Program-made: the position numbers and the translations under genes
Shown here: positions 1 to 9,463 of the stretch, piece after piece
Layout of the letters: every line of letters begins with the position of its first letter
How positions within the stretch are numbered: the stretch's first letter is position 1
Notes under the pieces: generated by a model
Databases searched by the model: none
Seen by the model: only the letters and a program-made list of their open reading frames with translations
Told to the model about the DNA's origin: nothing
Assembly: GCA_033813475.1 (NCBI GenBank)
Contig: JAPXRP010000134.1
Span: forward strand, 1-12,193
Direction: 5' to 3'
Length of the DNA stretch: 12,193 bases
Source of the DNA: JAAYBR01 sp033813475
Lineage (GTDB): Bacteria; Hydrogenedentota; Hydrogenedentia; Hydrogenedentales; CAITNO01

Positions 1-552
1 GTAACTGTTCTTGATGTGGATCGGCATGGCCGGTTTGCCTTCGTGGACCTGCTTCTCCCAGACCGTCTGGCCGGTTTCCAGGTCAAGACAGAGGACCTTC
101 CACTGGAACACCGCGTCCAGCGCCTCCTCGCGCTCGCCCCCGAAGTAGAGACCCTTTTTGGGCGCCTCCATTTCCCCCGTGGAAACCACTGTCGTGAGGA
201 ACACGCGCTTGCCCCAGACAACAGGCGAGGACCAGCCCCGGCCCGGGATGTCCGTCTTCCAGGCGACATTCTCCGTTGCCGACCACTGATCCGGCAGGTT
301 CTCCCCCTCGGCGACGCCGCGCGCGCCCGGCCCGCGAAACTGCGACCAGTTTTCGTCCGCGTCCGCCCGGGCATTCCCGAACACGGGCAACAGGCCGAGA
401 ACCGCTGACAGCAGCAGGAGTCCAAGCGCCTGCCTGCCCGCGGCGGTCCGAGGCCGCCCGCATGAAGTTTCGTGCGGGGCGGCTGCCCCCCGCTTGATGG
501 CGGGGCGGGAAGGGAGCGGGAGATGGCATGCCGGTCGTCCAGAGGTTCTCAT
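1..552 (-). CDS. Exported PQQ-binding-like beta-propeller repeat protein, N-terminal part (runs off window)
   Basis: The frame is open from an ATG at 552-550 to the left edge, giving the first 184 codons of a longer gene. A basic stretch of about 44 residues precedes a hydrophobic core (LGLLLLSAVLGLLPVFGNA, residues 44-62), which looks like a Sec signal with a long n-region. No other ATG, GTG or TTG lies in frame before that core, so this start is favoured. After it come ENWSQFRGPG, GWSSPVVWGKRVFLT and LDLETGQTVWEK. These are typical of the first blades of PQQ-like/BamB-like beta-propellers (NWPQFRGP opening, 'D..TG..VWE' blade motif). Such proteins are periplasmic, and either bind PQQ as dehydrogenases or serve as structural propellers; the visible part cannot separate these. 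The gene starts 22 bp after the glycosidase-like gene and is probably in the same operon. A GGAAAGGA stretch lies 13 nt upstream, a long spacing. Confidence 0.82.
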   Translation of the reverse strand, partial: MRTSGRPACHLPLPSRPAIKRGAAAPHETSCGRPRTAAGRQALGLLLLSAVLGLLPVFGNARADADENWSQFRGPGARGVAEGENLPDQWSATENVAWKTDIPGRGWSSPVVWGKRVFLTTVVSTGEMEAPKKGLYFGGEREEALDAVFQWKVLCLDLETGQTVWEKQVHEGKPAMPIHIKNSY

Positions 553-574
553 GTGGGCGTTGTGTTCCTTTCCG

Positions 575-1903
575 TCAGGATGTTTCGTTAAGGGTGTCCT
601 GGGCGAGTTTCCGCAGGTCCAGAATGGCCTTGCTGAGGACGCCGGCCTCGCCCCGGAAGGTGCCGGAGCCCTTGGGCCGGTTGTCCGGCGTGTACCATTC
701 AAAAAAGCCGTCATTGGCGATCACCCGGTCAATCATGGGCTCCAATTCCCGGTAGGCCTCCTTCATCATGCCATAACGCGCGAGCTGCTGAATCGTCCGG
801 CCGCCGAACCAGGTCCAGTCGCCGCCGTTCTGGTAGGAGTAGGGGGCCATTCCCGGATTCTTGAAGGCCCCCTTGGGGTAGGGCGGATGGAGCGTCAGGC
901 CGATGGTGGCCGCATTGGCGGCGCGGACGTTGGCCCGCATGCGCTCCAGGGACGCCCGGACCTCCTCTTTTGTCAGGAGCCCGGCGGCGATGGCGATGGT
1001 GGTGCCGCCGTGGTAGTAGACGGCCGACTCGTCGAAGTCATCCGGGAACGGCGACCCGTCGAGGTAGATATGCGGGATGAACTTCCCGGCCTTCGCGTCC
1101 CAGAGATGTTTGCGGGCATTGGCGGCGAGGGTTTCGCGGAACTCCCGCCACGCCTTCGCCTTGTCGGCGTCCAGCGTCACGGTGTTGAGATACGCGTCCA
1201 GGGCGAGCAGAAACAGGGCGTTGTCGTAGATGTCGATCGCGAGGTGGCTCGATTCGTCCAGGGCGACCCCCCACGCGTGCTCCGGCTGGACATCGCCCCA
1301 GTCGGCGGTGGTCGCGCCCCAGATCAGCCCGTACTTCTCGGAAAAGCGGTGGTCGCGCAGGTACTGCAGGGCGCGTCCCAGGCGCTCCGCCACGGGGACG
1401 CCCCCGACGGCCTCGTCGAGAATGGACCGGTCGCCGGTGATCCTGACGTAGTCCGCCACGGCCAGGACGAGCGAGCTTTCCTGGTCGGTTTCCACGGTGT
1501 TCTTGTGCGCCAGATACTCCGGGGCCGCGGCGCTCTTCCGGTAATCGTAGTTGACGTTTGCCTTCTCCTTGGGGATGTAGCCGTCCACGATGTTCCCGTC
1601 GTCCCCCTGAAACTGGAAGAAGACGAGCAGGCGTCCTCGGACGGTCTCCGGAGGATGGACCTCGCAGGCCAGGTCTATGAACGTCGCCAGGTCGCGGATC
1701 CAGACTTCACCGTAGCCGTCGCCGGCGTTGAACCCGGTGGCCATGACCGCCTTCGCGCGCTCGCGGACCTCGTCGAGGCGCTTGTCCTCCAGAATCTTCC
1801 GCGCAAGCTCCCTCTCCGGCGTCTCCGCGGGACAGAGGGGCATCGCGCACAGCGCGGCCAAAAGGACGAGTGCGGCCGTTCTTCCGGTCATCAGGTGTCC
1901 CAT
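575..1903 (-). CDS. Exported six-hairpin ((alpha/alpha)6-barrel) glycosidase-like protein
   Basis: The 442-residue product starts with a Sec-type signal (TGRTAALVLLAALCAMPLCPA, residues 6-26). The mature part resembles six-hairpin glycosidases of the amylo-1,6-glucosidase/GH63/trehalase kind: GEVWIRDLATFIDLA (65-79), NTVETDQESSLVLAVADYV (135-153), WGATTADWGDV (195-205), DIYDNALFLLALDAYL (224-239) and YQNGGDWTWFGGRTIQQLA (357-375), with repeated long helices between. Acidic residues D71, D140/E142, D202 and D362 sit in these conserved-looking blocks and are candidates for catalysis. The substrate cannot be read from sequence. The start at 1903 is supported by AAAGGAAAG six bases upstream; M5 is an alternative. 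The gene follows the HD-GYP regulator by 27 bp and precedes the beta-propeller gene by 22 bp, so it is likely co-transcribed. I am fairly sure of the fold class and unsure of the family number. Confidence 0.78.
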   Translation of the reverse strand: MGHLMTGRTAALVLLAALCAMPLCPAETPERELARKILEDKRLDEVRERAKAVMATGFNAGDGYGEVWIRDLATFIDLACEVHPPETVRGRLLVFFQFQGDDGNIVDGYIPKEKANVNYDYRKSAAAPEYLAHKNTVETDQESSLVLAVADYVRITGDRSILDEAVGGVPVAERLGRALQYLRDHRFSEKYGLIWGATTADWGDVQPEHAWGVALDESSHLAIDIYDNALFLLALDAYLNTVTLDADKAKAWREFRETLAANARKHLWDAKAGKFIPHIYLDGSPFPDDFDESAVYYHGGTTIAIAAGLLTKEEVRASLERMRANVRAANAATIGLTLHPPYPKGAFKNPGMAPYSYQNGGDWTWFGGRTIQQLARYGMMKEAYRELEPMIDRVIANDGFFEWYTPDNRPKGSGTFRGEAGVLSKAILDLRKLAQDTLNETS

Positions 1904-1930
1904 GTCTTTCCTTTTTCGCGTCGTTGGGGG

Positions 1931-3014
1931 TTACTGTGTCAGCGTCTCGCGCTCCTCGTCGAAATCGGCGTTTTCGAGGGCGACTCGGCGGAACTCCTCG
2001 TGCAGCGCCAGGAAGACGGCGACGATCTCCGGGTCGAAGGCGGTGCCGGACCCCTCCTGGAGGATGGCGACGGCCTGGCTGTGGGGCATGGAGCGCTTGT
2101 AGACCCGGTGGCTGATGAGGGCGTCGTAGACGTCGGCGACGGCCATGATGCGCCCGGAGAGGGGGATGTCCTCCCCCGCCAGCCCGTTGGGGTAGCCCGA
2201 ACCGTCCCATTTCTCGTGGTGGGAGAGGGCGATCTCGTGGGCGTGGTGGAGGAAGGAGTTGGCCCCGAGCCGTTTCTCGGCGGCGGCGATGGCCTTTGCG
2301 CCGAGAAGGGTGTGGGTCTTCATGACGGCAAACTCCTCCGGCGTGAGTTTGCCCGGCTTCAGGAGGATGTTGTCGGGGATGCCGACCTTGCCGATGTCGT
2401 GGAGGGGCGCGGAGCGGTGGAGGTTGTAGACGAGGGTGTCGTTCAGCGTGCCCGCGTGTTTCGGGGTGCGGGCGAGGGCGGCGGCGATCATGCGGACATA
2501 GTTGCGGGTGCGCTGGATGTGGCCGCCCGTCTCGGGGTCGCGGCATTCGGCGAGGGTGCCGAGGCTTTCCATGGCGGCCTCCTGGGTCATGGACAGCTCC
2601 CAGGTGCGCTCCTGCACCAGCTCCTCCAGGCGGTCGCGGTGGCGCTTCAGCTCGATGTGGTTGCGCACGCGCGCCTTGACCAGTTCGGGGCTGAAGGGCT
2701 TGGTGATGTAGTCCACCGCGCCGAGGGCGAGGCCGCGGGCCTCGTCGCGCTCGTCCGTGAGGGCGGTCAGGAAAATGACGGGGACGCCCCTGGTGCGGAT
2801 GGATTTGGACAGGGCCTCGCAGACCTGGTAGCCGTCCATGCCGGGCATCATGATGTCGAGGAGAACCAGGTCGGGCGGCGTGTCCCCGGCGAGGTCCAGG
2901 GCGGTCTCTCCGTCCATGGCCACGGCGATGTCGTACTCGTCGCCGAGGGTCTCCACCAGGATGTCGAGGTTGGCCTCCGTGTCGTCCACGGCGAGAATGA
3001 GCGGGGGGGCGGGA

Positions 3015-3022
<8 letters not shown>
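1931..3022 (-). CDS. Response regulator with receiver and HD-GYP domains (predicted cyclic di-GMP phosphodiesterase)
   Basis: The protein has 363 residues. The N-terminal receiver domain (about 8-125) has the acidic pair D14/D15, the phospho-acceptor D56 in LVLLDIMMPGMDG, T86 and K108 in TKPF. A helical linker (about 126-150) leads into an HD-GYP domain (about 150-345) with GGHIQRTRNYV (H168), HDIGK (H208, D209), HHEKWDGSGYP (268-278) and VADVYDAL. All of the family's metal-ligand and GYP motifs appear present, so an active cyclic di-GMP phosphodiesterase in the cytoplasm is expected. There is no DNA-binding domain, so the output is second-messenger change. The layout matches RpfG. Its ATG overlaps the end of the kinase gene by 8 bp (ATGCCTGA), which implies translational coupling and makes that kinase the likely phosphodonor. 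Confidence 0.93.
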
Positions 3023-6836
<3,814 letters not shown>

Positions 6837-6842
6837 GCCTCG

Positions 6843-6848
6843 CCTCCT
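6843..6848 (-). promoter_or_regulatory. Consensus Shine-Dalgarno for the hybrid kinase
   Basis: AGGAGG on the minus strand lies six bases before the ATG at 6836. It decides the start: the same frame is open upstream to an ATG at 6962, but that would add 42 residues with no hydrophobic start and no comparable ribosome binding site. Confidence 0.85.
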
Positions 6849-6911
6849 GTCCGGCGACCCCGTCCAGCATGCATGCGCCGGACCGGAACTGTCAAGAAAA
6901 ACGGCCCAAAA

Positions 6912-6941
6912 CTTGCCTTGTCGCCCGCCAAAGCCCCATAA
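6912..6941 (+). promoter_or_regulatory. Candidate sigma70-type promoter for typA
   Basis: TTGCCT (6912-6917) and CATAAT (6936-6941) are separated by 18 bp. The -35 matches four of six consensus positions and the -10 matches five of six. Transcription would start near 6948, giving a leader of about 98 nt. In this GC-rich region an AT-rich -10 stands out, but no experiment supports it here. Confidence 0.42.
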
Positions 6942-6969
6942 TACGCGGGAATTTCCCCCCATGCCCGCC

Positions 6970-7007
6970 GGGGGCGCGGTGTGTGGTTCCGCACCGTCCC
7001 CGCCCCC
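6970..7007 (+). promoter_or_regulatory. typA: GC-rich stem-loop in the typA leader
   Basis: GGGGGCG (6970-6976) pairs with CGCCCCC (7001-7007). Inside it, CGGTG (6977-6981) pairs with CACCG (6992-6996), leaving a 10-nt loop and a TCCC bulge. It ends 38 bp before the typA ATG and would form in the predicted leader RNA. Its role is unknown. It has no T-tract, so it is not a typical terminator. Confidence 0.4.
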
Positions 7008-7045
7008 CGGACATCCGGGCGCCCCCGCACCCCGAAAGAGACCCC

Positions 7046-8941
7046 ATGACCCCCATAGACAAGATCAGGAATGTGGCGATCATCGCGCACATTGACCACG
7101 GCAAGACCACGCTCATTGACAGCATTTTCCGCGCCGCCCACGTGTTCCGCGACAACGCCCGCGTGGTCGAGCGCGTCATGGACAACAACGAGATCGAGCG
7201 CGAGCGCGGCATCACGATCCGCGCGAAGCACTGCACCGTCGAGTGGCAGGGGCACCTGATCAACATCATTGACACGCCGGGCCACGCCGATTTCTCCGGC
7301 GAGGTCGAGCGCGTCCTGTCCATGGTGGACTCCGTGCTCCTGCTGGTGGACGCCAACGAGGGGCCCATGCCCCAGACCCGCTATGTGCTCATGCGCGCCC
7401 TGCGGTCCGGGCTCCGGCCCATTGTCATCATCAACAAGGTGGACCGCCCCCTCGCCGACCCCCACGGCGCCCTGAACAAGACCTTCGACCTTTTCTTCGC
7501 CCTCGGCGCCACGGACGAGCAGTGCGACTTCGCCACCCTCTACGGGTCCGGGCTGGACGGCTGGCTCTCGCGCACGCCGGAGGGCGGCCCCGAGTGCGGC
7601 ATGGAGGCGCTGTTCGAGACGATCGTGAAACATGTGCCCCCGCCCAAGGGCGACCCGGACGCCCCCTTCCTCATGCAGGTGAGCACCCTGGGCTGGCGCG
7701 ACCACCTCGGCCGCACGGCCACCGGGCGCATCCTCCAGGGCCGCCTCACGCGCGGCATGGAGCTGACGCGCTGGGTCACCCGCCGGCTGGACCCCGGCTG
7801 GGCCGCCACCGACATACCCGGCGAGATGGAATGGGAGGTCGTCGGCACCACCGCCGAGCGCGCGGTGCATGTGTGGGTGACGCGCGGGCTGGAGTCGGTC
7901 TCCAAGCATGACGTGTCCGCCGGCGACATCGTCACCATCTCCGGGCCGAAAGAGCTGAACATCGGCGACACCCTGGCCGCGCCGGAGCTGGAGAACCCCG
8001 CCCTGCCGCCCCTCGACATCGAGGAGCCCACGGTCTCCATGATGTTCCTCATCAACAACGGCCCCTTCGCCGGGCGCGAGGGCCGCGCCGTGACCCTGCG
8101 CCAGATCAAGCTGCGTCTCACCCGCGAGCTGCGCGTCAACGTGGCCCTGCGCGTCGAGGAGGTGGGCCGCATGGACGCCGTCAAGGTGTCCGGCCGCGGC
8201 GAGCTGCACCTGGCCGTCCTCATCGAGGAGATGCGCCGCGAGGGCATGGAGTTCTGCGTGTCCGCCCCCGAGATCATCACCCACACGGACGCCCAGGGCC
8301 GCCTGCACGAGCCGGTCGAGGAGCTGATCATAGACGTGCCCACGGAGCACCAGGGCGTCGTCATCGAGAAGGTGTCCCAGCGCAAGGGCGAGCTGGCGGC
8401 CATGCACACCGGCGAGACCGGCATGACCCGCCTTGAGTTCCGCATCCCCACCCGCGGGCTCATCGGCTACCGCAGCGAGTTCCTCACGGACACCCGCGGC
8501 CTCGGCATCATGGCCTCCCGCTTCGCCTGCTACGCCCCCTGGGCCGGCGAGATCGGCGGGCGCAACCGCGGCTCCATGATCAGCCTCGACACCGGCGACG
8601 CCACCGGCTACAGCCTCGAAAACCTCCAGCAGCGCGGCACCCTCTTCGTCACCCCCCTGTCCCCCGTCTACGAGGGCATGATCATCGGCGAAAACTCCCG
8701 CCCCGGCGACCTCATCTGCAACCCCACCAAGCGCAAGGCCCTCACCAACCACCGCGCCTCCAACAAGGACCAGACCGTCAGCCTCGACGTGCCCAGGATA
8801 CTCACCCTCGACGCCGCCATCGAGTGGGTCGCCAACGACGAGCTCGTCGAGGTCACCCCCGCCGCCATCCGCGTGCGGAAAACCGTCCTCTCCTACGAGC
8901 TCCGCAAGAAGTCGGAAAAGGTCGCCGCCGCCGCCGAGTAA
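7046..8941 (+). CDS. typA: Ribosome-associated translational GTPase TypA/BipA
   Basis: The 631-residue protein shows all GTPase motifs: G1 HIDHGKTT (15-22), G2 RGITI (54-58), G3 DTPGH (76-80) and G4 NKVD (130-133). The TypA signature runs GATDEQCDFATLYGSGLDGW, and the C-terminal part has GELHLAVLIEEMRREG, PTRGLIGYRSEFLTDTRG and LTNHRASNKDQ. TypA is an EF-G-like factor that binds the 70S ribosome and affects ribosome assembly and stress adaptation. The ATG at 7046 is chosen because the protein then begins just before the G1 motif; GAAAGAG lies about six bases upstream. Upstream codons are open but unlike the family. The protein is about 25 residues longer than the E. coli protein (about 607), mainly through a longer second (beta-barrel) domain around residues 250-310. 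It is a single gene, divergent from the kinase operon. Confidence 0.96.
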   Translation: MTPIDKIRNVAIIAHIDHGKTTLIDSIFRAAHVFRDNARVVERVMDNNEIERERGITIRAKHCTVEWQGHLINIIDTPGHADFSGEVERVLSMVDSVLLLVDANEGPMPQTRYVLMRALRSGLRPIVIINKVDRPLADPHGALNKTFDLFFALGATDEQCDFATLYGSGLDGWLSRTPEGGPECGMEALFETIVKHVPPPKGDPDAPFLMQVSTLGWRDHLGRTATGRILQGRLTRGMELTRWVTRRLDPGWAATDIPGEMEWEVVGTTAERAVHVWVTRGLESVSKHDVSAGDIVTISGPKELNIGDTLAAPELENPALPPLDIEEPTVSMMFLINNGPFAGREGRAVTLRQIKLRLTRELRVNVALRVEEVGRMDAVKVSGRGELHLAVLIEEMRREGMEFCVSAPEIITHTDAQGRLHEPVEELIIDVPTEHQGVVIEKVSQRKGELAAMHTGETGMTRLEFRIPTRGLIGYRSEFLTDTRGLGIMASRFACYAPWAGEIGGRNRGSMISLDTGDATGYSLENLQQRGTLFVTPLSPVYEGMIIGENSRPGDLICNPTKRKALTNHRASNKDQTVSLDVPRILTLDAAIEWVANDELVEVTPAAIRVRKTVLSYELRKKSEKVAAAAE

Positions 8942-8955
8942 GCCGCAGGGCGGAA

Positions 8956-8990
8956 AGGCTTCAGGCTACAGGCTACAGGCTTCAGGCTGC
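8956..8990. repeat. Five tandem 7-bp repeats, AGGCTNC
   Basis: Five perfectly phased heptamers are visible: AGGCTTC, AGGCTAC, AGGCTAC, AGGCTTC, AGGCTGC. Only the sixth base varies. They start 15 bp after the typA stop codon. A second heptamer run, GACTCCG GACTCCG GACTCCT, lies at 9069-9089 between the two larger repeats. Confidence 0.85.
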
Positions 8991-8991
8991 A

Positions 8992-9074
8992 GACTCCTCC
9001 CCCCTGGGATCGCCAGGCTCTGGCCTGGCACCGCGCGCCCAAGCGCGCGTCCGCTTTTTCTTCCTCCAGACTCC
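8992..9074. repeat. Direct repeat copy 1 (83 bp) with two hairpins and a T-tract
   Basis: The first hairpin pairs GCCAGGCT (9012-9019) with GGCCTGGC (9022-9029), with one G-T pair. The second pairs CGCGCG (9032-9037) with CGCGCG (9044-9049) around a CCCAAG loop, followed four bases later by CTTTTTC. Copy 2 starts 91 bp downstream. The copies differ at four substitutions and one T of the T-tract. The hairpin plus T-run could act as a rho-independent terminator for typA, though the pairing is made of CG repeats and the T-run is not immediately adjacent. Confidence 0.85.
9032..9059 (+). terminator. Possible rho-independent terminator after typA
   Basis: The CGCGCG/CGCGCG stem of repeat copy 1 is followed by TCCG and then TTTTT (9055-9059). 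The same arrangement recurs with TTTT at 9146-9149 in copy 2. The 4-nt gap before the T-run weakens the case. Confidence 0.35.
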
Positions 9075-9082
9075 GGACTCCG

Positions 9083-9164
9083 GACTCCTCCCCCCTGAGA
9101 TCGCCAGGCTCTAGCCTGGCACCGCGCGCCCAAGCGCGCGTCCGCTTTTCTTCCCTCAGACTCC
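9083..9164. repeat. Direct repeat copy 2 (82 bp) with two hairpins and a T-tract
   Basis: This copy has a perfect 8-bp stem, GCCAGGCT (9103-9110) with AGCCTGGC (9113-9120). Next comes CGCGCG (9123-9128) pairing with CGCGCG (9135-9140), then CTTTTC. Relative to copy 1, a substitution at 9113 (G to A) turns a G-T pair into A-T, so the stem is kept. It ends four bases before the promoter at 9168, so it may insulate the next gene from typA read-through. Confidence 0.85.
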
Positions 9165-9167
9165 TCT

Positions 9168-9196
9168 TTGACACCGCCGATGTCCTCCGCTATCAT
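9168..9196 (+). promoter_or_regulatory. Near-consensus sigma70-type promoter
   Basis: TTGACA (9168-9173) is a perfect -35. TATCAT (9191-9196) matches five of six -10 positions, and the spacer is exactly 17 bp. Transcription would start near 9203, which leaves a leader of about 260 nt before the exported hydratase-like gene at 9464. It is the strongest promoter motif I found in the window. Confidence 0.65.
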
Positions 9197-9272
9197 TCCC
9201 CCATGCTCATAACGGCAACAATCATCATCCCTGGCGCGCATGGAGACCACGGCAATAGCCCGCCCTGTCTTG

Positions 9273-9396
9273 GTCCCCCCTTGAGGGGGGTGGCCGCGTC
9301 TTCGCGGACGGGGGATGTTCTTTTCTTCGGCTGTTGGCGGGAAATCCGGAACATCCCCCGGTTCGCTCCCGCGAACCACCCCCCTGAAGGGGGGAC
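9273..9396. repeat. 124-bp palindromic element with 48-bp inverted arms
   Basis: The left arm (9273-9320) and right arm (9349-9396) are inverted copies around a 28-bp centre. The outer 21 bp match except one base, and the inner 11 bp (GGGGGATGTTC) match exactly. The middle 16 bp differ between arms, yet each forms its own hairpin: CCGCG/CGCGG with a TCTT loop on the left, GGTTCGC/GCGAACC with a TCCC loop on the right. Each arm also holds CCCCCC/GGGGGG around a 4-base loop. It encodes no protein. It looks like a REP/BIME- or MITE-type dispersed element and lies in the predicted leader of the next gene. Weak arm similarity extends outward, including GGCAATAG (9251-9258) against CTATCAATGCC (9412-9422). 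Confidence 0.85.
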
Positions 9397-9412
9397 CCGG
9401 ACTGCGCGTGCC

Positions 9413-9429
9413 TATCAATGCCTTTGATA
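9413..9429. repeat. Small inverted repeat TATCAA-N5-TTGATA
   Basis: TATCAA (9413-9418) and TTGATA (9424-9429) form a perfect 6-bp inverted repeat with a 5-bp spacer, 35 bp before the start codon at 9464. It could be an operator half-site pair, or the outer end of the palindromic element next to it. AT-rich sequence is rare in this region. Confidence 0.45.
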
Positions 9430-9449
9430 ACGGCGGGACATGCCGCCTC

Positions 9450-9453
9450 GGAG
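9450..9453 (+). promoter_or_regulatory. Ribosome binding site for the exported hydratase-like gene
   Basis: GGAG lies 10 nt before the ATG at 9464 and supports that start over the in-frame ATG at 9440, which has no good site. It is part of GGAGACCAC, a 9-mer that also occurs at 9242-9250. A small hairpin, GGCGG (9432-9436) with CCGCC (9443-9447), sits immediately upstream and encloses the 9440 ATG in its loop. Confidence 0.5.
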
Positions 9454-9463
9454 ACCACCTCCC

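Larger units (their letters stand above)
6837..7045. other. Divergent intergenic region between the kinase operon and typA
   Basis: This 209-bp region must hold promoters for both directions. On the plus strand a candidate typA promoter and a leader hairpin are listed separately. On the minus strand a perfect TTGACA (complement of 6890-6895) lies 53 bp before the kinase ATG, but no acceptable -10 hexamer is found 16-19 bases downstream. It may be a -35 element used with an activator or another sigma factor, or chance. A 10-bp self-complementary stretch, GCATGCATGC (6867-6876), sits just where the -10 would be and could be an operator. Confidence 0.5.
8942..9463. other. Gene-free, repeat-rich region of 522 bp
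   Basis: I see no credible gene here. Short frames on both strands are low-complexity translations of the repeats. From left to right it holds a run of 7-bp repeats, two direct copies of an 82/83-bp hairpin-bearing repeat, a strong promoter motif, a large palindromic element, a small inverted repeat and the ribosome binding site of the next gene. Each is listed separately. Confidence 0.8.

Noticed and set aside
83..529. 148-codon minus-strand frame at the left edge
   Set aside because: The neighbouring frame (ATG at 552) has a signal peptide core and beta-propeller motifs; this one is its shifted shadow.
6837..6962. Upstream extension of the kinase to an ATG at 6962
   Set aside because: It would add 42 residues unlike a membrane-protein start, overlap the typA promoter candidate, and ignore the AGGAGG just before 6836.
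8992..9164. CRISPR-like array
   Set aside because: There are only two long repeat copies with no spacer-sized unique sequence, and no cas genes are nearby.
9203..9427. 74-codon plus-strand frame over the palindromic element, possibly a leader peptide
   Set aside because: It has no ribosome binding site and its sequence is just the palindrome translated. I cannot support it as a gene, although its start is near the predicted transcript start.
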